A stretch of 53,620 bases of DNA from Butyrivibrio sp. XPD2002 (GTDB taxonomy: Bacteria; Bacillota; Clostridia; Lachnospirales; Lachnospiraceae), in the NCBI RefSeq assembly GCF_000423945.1, contig NZ_AUIY01000028.1, positions 1 through 53,620 of the forward strand. Direction: 5' to 3'. A program made the translations under genes and the position numbers. The notes beneath the pieces are model-generated. The model was not told where the DNA came from, did not search any database, and worked only from the letters and a program-made list of their open reading frames with translations. Shown here piece by piece: positions 7,586 to 16,608 of this stretch (position 1 is its first letter; each line of letters starts with the position of its first letter).

Positions 7586-8512
7586 ATGGAATTTAAAAAG
7601 ATTGCATTAATCGGAGCAGGAGCGGTCGGAAGCTATATATTGTGGGGACTTTCACATAAGGACGAGTTAGATCTTTCTGTTGTCGCATCGGGAAAGCGAA
7701 AAGAAAGAATTGAGACAGAAGGCTTATGTATTAACGACAAGCTTTATAAGCCTGTGGTGAAGACACCGCAAGAAGCTTTCGGAGCAGATCTTGTTATTGT
7801 GGCAGTAAAATATAATGCCCTGCCAACGGCTGTTCTGGATATAAAGGAAATCGTAGATGAGCATACCGTAGTAATAAGTCTTATGAACGGTGTTGATAGC
7901 GAAGATGTGATAGCTTCTGAAATTGGCGAGGAACATATAGTTCCGGCACTTATAAAAGTCGCTTCAGAAAGAAAACAGAACAGGATATATTTTGATCCGG
8001 AATCCACGATTGGAGTGGTCTATGGAGAAAAAGATGGAAAGAGCTCGGAAAGAACACTAGCGCTAGAGCAGCTTTTTGAAGGAACCGGGCTCCATTACAG
8101 AGAGACAGATGTTATATTATCGGAAATATGGAGCAAGTTCAGATTAAACGTGGGTAATAACCTACTTCAGGCAATGCTGAGTGTGGGCGTAGGTGCGTAT
8201 GGCGATAGTGAACACATCGCTGCGATCAGAGAAGGCCTTGTAAAAGAGCTTGATGAGATTGCAAAAGCGAAGGGTATAGACATATCTTTGGCAGATCCAT
8301 CATCGACCAGAGGAAGCAAAGTCTTTAAGCGTGCAAGATACTCAACTCTTCAGGATCTTGATGCGAAAAGGCACACAGAGATTGATATGTTTTCAGGTGC
8401 GTTAATTCGAATGGGCAAGCAATATGGCATCTCTACACCGTATAATGAATTCACATTTCATATGATAAAGGCTTTAGAAGAAAAGAATGACGGAAAATTT
8501 GATTACAGTTGA
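7586..8512 (+). CDS. Ketopantoate reductase family (ApbA/PanE) protein
   Basis: A 308-residue NADPH-dependent 2-ketopantoate reductase-like protein. The N-terminal Rossmann motif GAGAVGS is at residues 10-16. The family's conserved lysine lies in SEIWSKFRLNVGNNLL, and the C-terminal ApbA_C domain includes SSTRGSKVFKRARYSTLQDLDAKRHTEIDMFSG in shortened form (SST, then LQDLDAKRHTEID). PanE makes pantoate for coenzyme A, but many paralogues in Firmicutes act on other 2-oxo acids and there is no panB/panC nearby, so I give no gene symbol. The gene has its own RBS (AAAGGG) and its own terminator. Confidence 0.88.
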   Translation: MEFKKIALIGAGAVGSYILWGLSHKDELDLSVVASGKRKERIETEGLCINDKLYKPVVKTPQEAFGADLVIVAVKYNALPTAVLDIKEIVDEHTVVISLMNGVDSEDVIASEIGEEHIVPALIKVASERKQNRIYFDPESTIGVVYGEKDGKSSERTLALEQLFEGTGLHYRETDVILSEIWSKFRLNVGNNLLQAMLSVGVGAYGDSEHIAAIREGLVKELDEIAKAKGIDISLADPSSTRGSKVFKRARYSTLQDLDAKRHTEIDMFSGALIRMGKQYGISTPYNEFTFHMIKALEEKNDGKFDYS

Positions 8513-8560
8513 TATAAATATCAAATGAGCTGATATGTAATTTCAAACTAAAACTATAAG

Positions 8561-8596
8561 CTCTGGATTCTTACAATGAATCCAGGGCTTTTTTTG
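8561..8596 (+). terminator. Intrinsic terminator after the ApbA/PanE gene
   Basis: TCTGGATTC pairs with GAATCCAGG and is followed by a run of seven T. Confidence 0.75.
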
Positions 8597-8690
8597 CGAA
8601 TATAGGGATATTAGGTACATTGTTGTTGAAGGTCCGTATTATTCCCACATAAAAAAGACAAAAATGGAATAATATAAAGATTAATGAGGG

Positions 8691-8728
8691 AATCCGGGTT
8701 CTTGTCACGTAGAACCCGGATTTTTTGT
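8691..8728 (+). terminator. Second terminator-like hairpin in a gene-free gap
   Basis: A perfect 11-bp stem, AATCCGGGTTC with GAACCCGGATT, followed by T6. The gap 8513-8976 otherwise contains no supported gene. This second hairpin may end a short transcript or a lost gene. Confidence 0.6.
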
Positions 8729-8976
8729 GTTTGAAGAAAAGTTTTTATTCTTATGAGGGAGTCAAGAGAGCTGTTTCTCTCTTAATGATTTAAGGATACA
8801 GGCAAAATCGTAAAAGAAAGTGACTGGTCTGTGTAAAATCTGTGAATCATTTTGATGACAGCGATTATCTGAATATCTAAAAAGTCTATTAAATATGAGC
8901 ATTGGTTCATCTTCTTGAAAATAGGAGATGTAAAATATAGTTGGTGTTTAATACACGATTGAAAATGAGGAGCGAT

Positions 8977-9726
8977 ATGAAGGGACAAGATAATGGGAAG
9001 TATTACCAGGTATCTACTTTACAGGCTCTGGCATTAGGATTTTCGAAGTCTGTTATTACAGTAGAAGAACTACTACAGCATGGAGATATGGGGCTTGGAA
9101 CATTTGAAGATGTGGATGGCGAAATGATTGTCTTGGACGGAAGGTGTTACCGGGCTAAGAATAATGGAGATGTGGTTTTTGCAGAGGATGATCGGGGTGT
9201 TCCATTTGCTTCTGTATGTTGTTTTCATGCGCAGAGAATTGAGACTCTTGGGGAAATGAGCTCAATAGAACAGCTCAAATCATGGTTGACCCTTAAGATA
9301 GAAGAAGATTTTGGGCTTAATTCCATGTATGCCGTTCGGATTGATGGTGAGTTTTCCATGGTGGACGCAAGGTCGGAATCAGGGACAAAGGCACATCATG
9401 TGACACTTAAGGATGCTCTGAGCGTTACGCAGAAAGCTTTTAGGTTTGAGAATATCAAGGGTTCGCTTGTGTGCGTGTACTATCCTGACTATATGGATGG
9501 AATAAATGCTGCAGGATGGCATTTGCATTTCCTTTCAGACGATAAAAAACATGGCGGACATGTATTTGATATCGCCCTAAAACAAGGAAATGCGTCTATA
9601 TGCAGGATTACAAGCGTAGAGGTTCGAATACCGGACACACCTGCATTTGATACCTATGCACTTAAGGGCGTATCAAAGGATGAGATAAAAAGTGTGGAAC
9701 AGGGGACTTCCAGAACACAAGAATGA
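8977..9726 (+). CDS. budA: Alpha-acetolactate decarboxylase
   Basis: A 249-residue acetolactate decarboxylase, which converts 2-acetolactate to acetoin in the cytoplasm. The N-terminal region YYQVSTLQALALGF, then GDMGLGTFEDVDGEM and VLDGRCYRA, is characteristic. The zinc ligands are H182 and H184 (GWHLHF) and H195 (GGHVFD), with the same 2 and 11 residue spacing as the Brevibacillus enzyme. I chose the ATG at 8977 because GAGGAG precedes it; a TTG 36 bp upstream lacks a good site. No acetolactate synthase gene is adjacent, so its substrate must come from a synthase encoded elsewhere. It is convergent with the formate/nitrite channel. Confidence 0.9.
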   Translation: MKGQDNGKYYQVSTLQALALGFSKSVITVEELLQHGDMGLGTFEDVDGEMIVLDGRCYRAKNNGDVVFAEDDRGVPFASVCCFHAQRIETLGEMSSIEQLKSWLTLKIEEDFGLNSMYAVRIDGEFSMVDARSESGTKAHHVTLKDALSVTQKAFRFENIKGSLVCVYYPDYMDGINAAGWHLHFLSDDKKHGGHVFDIALKQGNASICRITSVEVRIPDTPAFDTYALKGVSKDEIKSVEQGTSRTQE

Positions 9727-9746
9727 ATCTGGGCGAGGCTCCAATT

Positions 9747-10529
9747 TCATTTTTTTAAGTAGATAGTGTAATACATAGCACCAACACAGACAGCGCCACC
9801 AATTATATTCCCGATTGTTACCGGAATAAGATTTGTTACAAAGAATCCAAACAGACTAAGTCCATCCGCAGGAAGTCCGTAAACAGCTGATGTCAGCATT
9901 CCTGCAGGAATGAAGTACATGTTGGCGATGCAGTGCTCAAAGCCGCAAATGATGAATAGCATTACAGGAAGCCACAGAGCAAGGACTTTTCCGGCAATTT
10001 CGTCAGCTGAGAAAGAACACCATACAGCCAGACAAACAAGTACGTTACAGAGAATACCTCTAAGCAGACCGTCACTGAAAGATATATTTGCCTTGGTAAC
10101 AGCAGTTGAAATAACTGACTCTGCAAGAGCATTATTGGCAAATGAGTAAATATGGGAAGTGGAAGCTATAAGTGCGATAAGGAATCCGCCGACCATATTT
10201 CCAAAATAGACAAGCACCCAGTTCTTAAGCATTCCAGAAAGCTTAGCTTTTCCGGACAGAACAGGAATAAAGATGAGGCAATTACCTGTAAAGAGCTCAG
10301 CGCCTCCAACAAGAACCATAAAAAGACCTATTGGGAAAACAACACTGCTGATCATGCGTGCACTAGATGGGTCAGCTGCCGTGCAGCTTGCTATCTGACT
10401 TCCGAGACCGCCAAGAGCTATATAGACGCCAGCAAGGATTCCCAAAAGGAACGTCTTGAGAGCAGGGAGTTCTGTCTTACCCTTTCCTACAGATTCGTAT
10501 GTTGCTGCTATTTCAGCGGGTGATTTCAT
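9747..10529 (-). CDS. Formate/nitrite transporter family channel
   Basis: A 260-residue FNT-family (FocA/NirC) pentameric membrane channel. The family's six transmembrane helices are visible. The signature segments are LLGILAGVYIALGGLG in helix 1, VLVGGAELFTGN in helix 2, NWVLVYFGNMVGG in helix 3, and VLVCLAVW and FEHCIANMYF further on; the latter carries the conserved pore histidine. In fermenting anaerobes such channels usually export formate made by pyruvate-formate lyase. Nitrite or hydrosulfide are alternative substrates and no neighbour decides between them. AAGAAGG precedes the ATG. Confidence 0.92.
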   Translation of the reverse strand: MKSPAEIAATYESVGKGKTELPALKTFLLGILAGVYIALGGLGSQIASCTAADPSSARMISSVVFPIGLFMVLVGGAELFTGNCLIFIPVLSGKAKLSGMLKNWVLVYFGNMVGGFLIALIASTSHIYSFANNALAESVISTAVTKANISFSDGLLRGILCNVLVCLAVWCSFSADEIAGKVLALWLPVMLFIICGFEHCIANMYFIPAGMLTSAVYGLPADGLSLFGFFVTNLIPVTIGNIIGGAVCVGAMYYTIYLKK

Positions 10530-10793
10530 GTTATTGACCTTCTTTCATACTAGAGAATAATTGCCACAATAATAGAATACAGTAAAATAAGTAGTTCTTG
10601 TGGCAGCAAATGCGATTTTATAAAAAAAATTTATTATTTGCAAGGGATTCCCCATTTTGATATAGCCATTTTTTAAAATTAGTACCTATTCCAAGCCAAT
10701 GGAAGCAATTAAGTTTATACATTTTTAACAAAAGAAATAAACGTAAAAGTGGTAAAATTATAATACCGATGAAATGTATAAGGAGAATAATTT

Positions 10794-11735
10794 ATGGCTG
10801 TCGTATTTACACTATTGTCGATGCTGATGACCTGTGCCTGCGATCTTTTTGAAAAGAAATCCGTATCCTCCAAGACAGAAGAAGTAATAAAGACCTTGGT
10901 CTGGTATGGAATCTTTAATGCACTTTTGCTGGTTGCAGTGCTATTATTCGGTCTGGATGAAACCTCGCTGCTTCCGCATCAGCTTATTCTCAAAAAACCT
11001 ATTATAATAATTTCTCCGATACTGAATTACGTTTGTTTGTTTTTTGCCCTGGTAGCTTACAAGTATGTGGGAGTTTCTGTCAGAAATTCTTTCGTAAATA
11101 TCGATGGTATTTTTTTTGTTATCCTTTTGGTGATGTATCACCTGATAACCGGAAACGCCGATTTTGCTACCAGATTGTTCAAGCCATTAACGATCATCGG
11201 TCTTATACTTGTTTTCAGCGCAGGCATGATCTATCCCCACTTAAAAGGACCTGTGGAAGAAGGCAGGAATAAGGATTCGGAATCAGAAGAAAAGTCAAGG
11301 GGAATACTTATTTTAGGCATCATTATAGCTGTCATTGCAGCGTTTTTTGATGGTTCCGAATCTATGGTAACAAGTGTTCTTATTGGAGATGAAATAGTAG
11401 ATTCCCTTGATTATATCGCTGTAGCTTCCCTGTTACAGGTTATCTTTACTTTCTTTTTATGGATATATCTTTGGATTAAAAACAAAAAGCCGCATAATCC
11501 TTTCCGGAAATCGGAAAAAAACCGTTTCCTCGGAGAGTTTTGCTTACTTGCAAGCGATCTTTTCTACGTTTTCGCGTTGTCGAGAGATGCCCTTTTAGGA
11601 ATTATTTTATGGAATGCATTTCCGGTCCTTGATATTGTGGGAGCACGTATCTTTATGAAGGAAAAGCTGAGCTGCATACAGTATCTGGTTTTGGGAATGC
11701 TGATTGTAGGAGCTGTGTTTGTCGGGTTGTCTTAA
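10794..11735 (+). CDS. DMT/EamA-type permease
   Basis: A 313-residue integral membrane protein with about ten hydrophobic segments in two halves, a short charged loop near 145-165 (GPVEEGRNKDSESEEKSR), and a last helix typical of EamA permeases (YLVLGMLIVGAVFVGLS). The conserved second-half element LGIILWNAFPVLDIVGARIFMKEK fits the drug/metabolite transporter superfamily. The substrate is unknown. AAGGAG precedes the ATG. The gene is separated from the MATE fusion gene by only 12 bp, so the two permeases are probably co-expressed. Confidence 0.8.
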   Translation: MAVVFTLLSMLMTCACDLFEKKSVSSKTEEVIKTLVWYGIFNALLLVAVLLFGLDETSLLPHQLILKKPIIIISPILNYVCLFFALVAYKYVGVSVRNSFVNIDGIFFVILLVMYHLITGNADFATRLFKPLTIIGLILVFSAGMIYPHLKGPVEEGRNKDSESEEKSRGILILGIIIAVIAAFFDGSESMVTSVLIGDEIVDSLDYIAVASLLQVIFTFFLWIYLWIKNKKPHNPFRKSEKNRFLGEFCLLASDLFYVFALSRDALLGIILWNAFPVLDIVGARIFMKEKLSCIQYLVLGMLIVGAVFVGLS

Positions 11736-11747
11736 GAGGAAAATAAT

Positions 11748-13991
11748 ATGGAGAAGCGTCTAAGACATATTGGTAAACGTATCATACAGACCGTGGTCAT
11801 AGCAGCATTGGCAGTTCTGGTAGATTATCTTGCCGTAGTATGGTCAAATGATGAGTCTATCTGGCTGGGTGAAGCCGTGGAAGTTGTCGGATCAATAATG
11901 TGTAGCCCGGCAGTGGGAGGCTTCGCAACAGTTATTTGCGTCCTGGTAACAGATTTTATAGAATACCATAGCTTTGAATATAGCTTTATGTGTATTTTTG
12001 AAGGAGCATCTATGGCTCTGATCGGTGTAATTTACCGTGCTCTGGTAAAGGACGAGGATAATTTCGGAATTCGCGAGATTGTAATTTTTAATTTCGTCCA
12101 GGTACTGGTAAACACTATTGTCTTATACCTTGCAACACCACCTACTGCTATAATGGTTTTCGGATTTATCATCGGGGACTGGTCAAAGGAACTTCTTGTG
12201 GAAGAGATGGGGATACTGGGAGATAATACTTTTTCTGCCATCATTTCCATAGCACTTATCGGAACGTTTCTGCTGGCAATATGCATTTCCTTCAGGAAGA
12301 AACTTAAGGAATATGGGAATGCTTCCGATGTAGTAAAGTCCGTCTTTAAATCTACCTTTATCAATAAAGAATATAGAACACGTGCCTTTGAATATACATT
12401 TGGTATATTTTTTGCGATTGCACTTACCATGACGGACGGAGTGGTTTCTGGACACGTTTTGGGAGAAAAAGCGCTGGCCGCAACTTCAATCATGGTTCCC
12501 CTTATATCCTTAAGCACCTTCATTTCCAATATCATCACCTCCGGATGTTCCAACCTCTGTGCTATAGCCAAGGGAGATGGTGATTATGAAAGAGGAAGGA
12601 AGCTCTTTTCTCTCGGTCTTATGACAACGATTTTTCTGGGAGTTATTCAGATTCCTGTCTACTTTTTCACTGAGAATCTGTATTTTGCATACTTTACATC
12701 TTCGCCGGAGATTGAAGCTTTTGCCAGAGAGTATTATCACTTTTATATTTTTGTTCCTCCATTAATGGGCCTGGCCACATTTTTTGACGAGATAGCTGCA
12801 TCTGACGGGGATGATGGGCTTTCCTATGCCGGATATCTTGTCTCCTTTGCCGTTAATGTGGGAATGTCTATTGCTTTATCAAATATAATTGGGATGTCAG
12901 GTCTTTCGATTGCTACTGTGTTAAGCTACGTGGCTTATATCATTGTGGTTTCGGTTCATTTCTTTAAGAAAAGCAATACCTACAAGTTCTGTTTCCACTT
13001 TTCGTTCCGCGATCTTTTTGTATTTGCAGAGCGTTCACTTAAAAGTAATGTCAAAGGACTTTGTATGGCCTTGGCATCAGCATCATTTACCAAAGCAATC
13101 TTATTATTCTGGGGAAGCAGCTACCTCATTGTAAATACAGTGCTTTGTGCCATGTTGGAGATATACGAAATAATCAATGGTCCTTCTGAGGCGGCAGAGT
13201 ATCTTTTTGCCACATATGCGGGTGAAAAAAATAGTGATGGTCTGAAGACACTTTTTAAAGAAGCGCTGACGGTCACCCTGATAGGTGGCATGGTACTTTC
13301 TCTTTTCTTACTGGTGGCACCAAATACAGTGCTTCTACTCTATGGAGTGGAGGAATCTCCGCTTAGAGCTGAACTTATCAAATGTATCCGATTCTCTGCC
13401 GTGGGAGTTATCGCTGCGGCTGTTGGAGGCTTCTTAAGCGATTACTACGGAAATATCGGAAATCCGATGTGGTCTTGTTTAATGATGGTTTTCCGAACAG
13501 CCTTATTTCCGATTTTGTTTTGTGTCACCTTTAGTCTTAATGGCGGAATCATTTTCATGGGCAAAGGAATGTTGCTTTCCCAGGTTGTTGCTGTAGCTAT
13601 TTTCTATGGATTTGTTTTTATTGTTAAGGGCGGTGACAGCATACCTTATTTACTGGATGATCCGGATTTTGAAAAGGTAAAAATGAATTCCTTTGATTAT
13701 ACCCCTGCGGAATATGAACGGATATTGGGCTGGATCAACGATAACCTTAAAGAGCAGGGAATAGAAGAAACAAAGATAGCGGAAGTTAAGGAATTAGCCA
13801 GTTCATTGTTTAAGATAACAGAGGAAAAGAGCGGTAAAAAGAAAGTGCTTGGTGAATGTGTACTCAGGTTCCTGGGAGATCCGGAGGTCATAATCAAGGA
13901 CAACGGGGAGCTGTTTAAGCCTGATATTACTGATGATCGTCATATATATAATGTGCTTATGTCATGTAACAGCAATAAAATCTGTGTATAG
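11748..13991 (+). CDS. MATE transporter with N-terminal 5TM domain and C-terminal HATPase-like tail
   Basis: A 747-residue protein in three parts. Residues about 10-190 form a five- or six-helix membrane domain with Gly-rich turns, like ECF S-components or 5TM sensor domains (SPAVGGFATVICVLVTD). Residues about 205-630 are a MATE fold: ALAATSIMVPLISLSTFISN resembles the usual MATE start, followed by paired halves with FGIGN-type turns. Residues about 650-747 resemble the RsbW/HATPase_c_2 fold (VLRFLGDPEVIIKDNGELFKP), with the DNG of the G1 box. The asparagine of the N box appears replaced (ELASSLFKI) and the usual final strands are missing, so ATP binding is doubtful. MATE proteins export cationic compounds by Na+ or H+ antiport. 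Co-transcribed with the DMT gene upstream. Confidence 0.8.
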   Translation: MEKRLRHIGKRIIQTVVIAALAVLVDYLAVVWSNDESIWLGEAVEVVGSIMCSPAVGGFATVICVLVTDFIEYHSFEYSFMCIFEGASMALIGVIYRALVKDEDNFGIREIVIFNFVQVLVNTIVLYLATPPTAIMVFGFIIGDWSKELLVEEMGILGDNTFSAIISIALIGTFLLAICISFRKKLKEYGNASDVVKSVFKSTFINKEYRTRAFEYTFGIFFAIALTMTDGVVSGHVLGEKALAATSIMVPLISLSTFISNIITSGCSNLCAIAKGDGDYERGRKLFSLGLMTTIFLGVIQIPVYFFTENLYFAYFTSSPEIEAFAREYYHFYIFVPPLMGLATFFDEIAASDGDDGLSYAGYLVSFAVNVGMSIALSNIIGMSGLSIATVLSYVAYIIVVSVHFFKKSNTYKFCFHFSFRDLFVFAERSLKSNVKGLCMALASASFTKAILLFWGSSYLIVNTVLCAMLEIYEIINGPSEAAEYLFATYAGEKNSDGLKTLFKEALTVTLIGGMVLSLFLLVAPNTVLLLYGVEESPLRAELIKCIRFSAVGVIAAAVGGFLSDYYGNIGNPMWSCLMMVFRTALFPILFCVTFSLNGGIIFMGKGMLLSQVVAVAIFYGFVFIVKGGDSIPYLLDDPDFEKVKMNSFDYTPAEYERILGWINDNLKEQGIEETKIAEVKELASSLFKITEEKSGKKKVLGECVLRFLGDPEVIIKDNGELFKPDITDDRHIYNVLMSCNSNKICV

Positions 13992-14073
13992 TTTTTCATT
14001 GCTTCTCGATTGACTTTATATGCTAAAAATGCTTTAATGATTTAAACTGATAAAGAGGAAAAGGATTAAGACA

Positions 14074-15450
14074 ATGAGTGAAGAGAAAAAAATCCCGTAT
14101 AAAATTTATTTAAGCGAAGACGAGATTCCCAAGCAGTGGTATAACGTAAGAGCTGATATGAAGAATAAACCGGCTCCGCTGCTTAATCCCGCAACCTTAG
14201 AGCCCATGGGCTTTGAGGATCTGAGACCTGTTTTTTGTGACGAGCTCATTAAGCAGGAACTCGATGATACAACTCCATATATTGATATTCCGCAGGAGGT
14301 TCAGGATTTTTACAGAATGTACAGACCTGCACCGCTGGTAAGAGCATATTGTCTTGAAAAGGCTCTTGGAACACCTGCAAAGATTTATTACAAGTTTGAA
14401 GGTAACAATACAAGCGGAAGCCATAAGCTCAATTCCGCTATTGTTCAGGCATATTATGCAAAGAAGCAGGGCCTTAAGGGTGTTACAACCGAGACCGGAG
14501 CAGGTCAGTGGGGAACAGCTCTTTCTATGGCATCTGCATATCTTGGAATCGACTGCAAGGTCTATATGGTTAAGGTTTCTTACGAGCAGAAGCCCTTCAG
14601 ACGTGAGGTTATGCGCACATACGGCGCAAGCGTAACTCCTTCTCCTTCCATGGAAACCGAGATAGGAAAAAAGATAAATGCAGAGCATCCCGGAACAACA
14701 GGTTCACTCGGATGCGCAATTTCAGAGGCTGTTGAGGTAGCTACAAAGACAGAGGGCTACAGATATGTTCTTGGAAGCGTGCTTAACCAGGTTCTTCTCC
14801 ATCAGACTGTTATCGGTCTTGAGGCAAAGGCAGCGCTTGATAAGTATGGAGTAACACCTGATATCATTATCGGCTGCGCAGGTGGTGGATCAAACCTTGG
14901 CGGACTTATTTCTCCTTTCATGGGGGAGAAGCTCCGCGGTGAAAAGGATTACAGGATCATAGCTGTAGAGCCTGCAAGCTGTCCCAGCTTCACAAGAGGA
15001 AGGTTTGCATACGACTTCTGCGATACCGGAATGGTTTGTCCTCTTGCAAAGATGTACACTCTCGGCAGCAACTTCATTCCTTCAGCTAACCATGCCGGAG
15101 GACTTAGATATCACGGCATGAGCCCGATTCTGTCACAGCTTTATCATGATGGATACATGGAGGCAGTTACAGCAGAGCAGACTGCAGTATTCGATGCTGC
15201 TCAGAAATTCGCAAGAGTAGAGGGTATCCTTCCTGCACCTGAGAGCTCACACGCTATCAAGGTCGCTATTGATGAGGCACTTAAGTGTAAGGAGACAGGA
15301 GAGGAGAAGACAATTCTCTTTGGCCTTACAGGAACCGGATACTTCGATATGGTTGCATATCAGAAGTTCAATGATGGCGACATGACTGATTTCATCCCTA
15401 CAGATGAGGAGCTTGAAAAGAGCTTCGCTACACTTCCGAAGGTTGAATAA
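14074..15450 (+). CDS. trpB: Tryptophan synthase beta-like PLP enzyme, TrpB2 type
   Basis: A 458-residue PLP enzyme of the TrpB2 class, recognised by its length, the N-terminal extension (KIYLSEDEIPKQWYN) and the long insertions compared with TrpB1. K118 in GSHKLNSA binds PLP. ETGAGQWG is the TrpB catalytic loop with its glutamate, and CAGGGSNLGG binds the cofactor phosphate. Canonical TrpB works with TrpA, converting indole plus serine to tryptophan. TrpB2 enzymes are often stand-alone indole salvage enzymes or serine deaminases. No trpA or other trp gene is adjacent. Transcription ends at the hairpin 15509-15544. Codon use is strongly biased to the abundant set, suggesting high expression. 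Confidence 0.92.
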   Translation: MSEEKKIPYKIYLSEDEIPKQWYNVRADMKNKPAPLLNPATLEPMGFEDLRPVFCDELIKQELDDTTPYIDIPQEVQDFYRMYRPAPLVRAYCLEKALGTPAKIYYKFEGNNTSGSHKLNSAIVQAYYAKKQGLKGVTTETGAGQWGTALSMASAYLGIDCKVYMVKVSYEQKPFRREVMRTYGASVTPSPSMETEIGKKINAEHPGTTGSLGCAISEAVEVATKTEGYRYVLGSVLNQVLLHQTVIGLEAKAALDKYGVTPDIIIGCAGGGSNLGGLISPFMGEKLRGEKDYRIIAVEPASCPSFTRGRFAYDFCDTGMVCPLAKMYTLGSNFIPSANHAGGLRYHGMSPILSQLYHDGYMEAVTAEQTAVFDAAQKFARVEGILPAPESSHAIKVAIDEALKCKETGEEKTILFGLTGTGYFDMVAYQKFNDGDMTDFIPTDEELEKSFATLPKVE

Positions 15451-15508
15451 ACAGAGTCTTAGTAAAAAATGCGAGAATTTTATAAAAATGTCTCATTATG
15501 ATAGAATA

Positions 15509-15544
15509 CGGAGGAATTTCTAAATTGAATTCCTCCGTTTTTTT
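15509..15544 (+). terminator. Intrinsic terminator after trpB2
   Basis: CGGAGGAATT pairs with AATTCCTCCG, a 9-base loop, then T7. Confidence 0.8.
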
Positions 15545-15637
15545 GATAATATATAGGTAAAAGTTGTGCACAATATAAAAGTACACAACAACGGAATGAT
15601 ATTTAATGCTGAGAAGCATAGAAAAGAGGGCAATGGC

Positions 15638-16414
15638 ATGGAGACGATTTTAGGATTACTGATCCCTTTTGCTGGAACTGCACTTGGTTCAGCTGGCGTT
15701 TTCTTTATGAAAAAGGAACTTAGTGGCAAGGTTCAGCGCGCACTCACCGGATTTGCCAGTGGGGTAATGGTGGCAGCGTCGATATGGAGTCTTATTGTTC
15801 CTGCGCTGGATCAGTCGGAGCATATGGGAAAGCTTTCATTTCTTCCTGCGGTAATAGGATTCTGGCTGGGTATTTTGTTCCTTTTGTTTCTTGATAGTGT
15901 AATCCCTCACCTTCACATGAATGCGGAAAAGGCAGAGGGACCAAAATCAAAGCTAAAAAAGACAACAATGATGGTTTTGGCAGTAACTCTTCATAATATT
16001 CCTGAAGGAATGGCAGTTGGAGCAGTATTTGCCGGACTCCGCTCAGGATCTGATGCAGTTACGGCTGGTGGAGCACTTGCACTGTCACTTGGTATTGCCA
16101 TTCAGAATTTCCCCGAAGGAGCTATCATTTCAATGCCCCTTCACGCGCGGGGAGAGAGTAAGTTCAAAGCTTTTATGGGAGGCGCGTTGTCAGGCGCTGT
16201 TGAGCCTCTTGGAGCGCTTCTTACAATTCTTGCAGCGGGATTGGTTGTTCCGGTATTGCCATATCTGCTTTCATTTGCAGCAGGAGCCATGATGTACGTG
16301 GTTGTAGAGGAGCTTATTCCTGAAATGTCAGAGGGAGAGCACTCAAATATCGGAGTATTGATGTTTGCTGTAGGATTTACACTAATGATGGCTCTTGATG
16401 TGGCTTTAGGATGA
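15638..16414 (+). CDS. ZIP family metal transporter
   Basis: A 258-residue ZIP (ZupT-like) importer of divalent metals such as zinc, iron or manganese. Eight membrane segments are predicted. The metal-binding signature HNIPEGMAVG lies in helix 4 and the paired NFPEGAIIS in helix 5. A His-containing loop (PHLHMNAEK) links helices 3 and 4. I chose the ATG at 15638, preceded by AGAGGG, because the family starts at this hydrophobic helix; an upstream ATG at 15566 adds a polar stretch without homology features. No metal box is visible upstream, unlike the genes that follow. Confidence 0.9.
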   Translation: METILGLLIPFAGTALGSAGVFFMKKELSGKVQRALTGFASGVMVAASIWSLIVPALDQSEHMGKLSFLPAVIGFWLGILFLLFLDSVIPHLHMNAEKAEGPKSKLKKTTMMVLAVTLHNIPEGMAVGAVFAGLRSGSDAVTAGGALALSLGIAIQNFPEGAIISMPLHARGESKFKAFMGGALSGAVEPLGALLTILAAGLVVPVLPYLLSFAAGAMMYVVVEELIPEMSEGEHSNIGVLMFAVGFTLMMALDVALG

Positions 16415-16429
16415 GTATGTTAAAAAGGT

Positions 16430-16454
16430 GGAGACATTGTCTTCATCTTTTTTT
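16430..16454 (+). terminator. Weak terminator after the ZIP gene
   Basis: A 6-bp stem, GGAGAC with GTCTTC (one G-T pair), followed by CA and a seven-T run. Confidence 0.4.
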
Positions 16455-16510
16455 GCATTCGGAAGACGTGTAGCTAAACGCGGAGTCAACGCTGACGGAA
16501 GATATATAAT

Positions 16511-16531
16511 CCACTAACCCCGTCCCCCAGG
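16511..16531 (-). repeat. Solitary right arm of the GGGGACGGGGTTAGTGG palindromic repeat
   Basis: CCACTAACCCCGTCCCC (followed by CAGGACCAT) is the right arm of the element seen complete at 20711-20780. No partner arm is present on its left. It is in inverse orientation to the solitary left arm at 18970-18999. Confidence 0.75.
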
Positions 16532-16538
16532 ACCATAT

Positions 16539-16582
16539 TGACAGTTCTTTACACTAATGATAGTTTGTTAGCATGAGCTAAC
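16539..16582 (+). promoter_or_regulatory. Promoter plus metal-box palindrome copy 2
   Basis: TTGACA near 16539 is followed after 17 bp by TAGTTT (with TGATAG overlapping). The palindrome GTTAGCATGAGCTAAC at 16567-16582 directly follows. An AAAAAGGAGG ribosome binding site then leads into the remnant gene at 16609. Confidence 0.6.
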
Positions 16583-16608
16583 TTGGTATCAAAAAGGAGG
16601 AACTGGCA

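Noticed and set aside
8730..8976. Possible small gene upstream of acetolactate decarboxylase
   Set aside because: Short frames here have no RBS and no recognisable domain.
13960..14030. Frameshift that truncates the HATPase-like tail of the MATE fusion
   Set aside because: The adjacent frame adds only about ten residues (SVYSFSLLLD) before a stop, with no clear match to the missing strands, so I kept the gene as intact.
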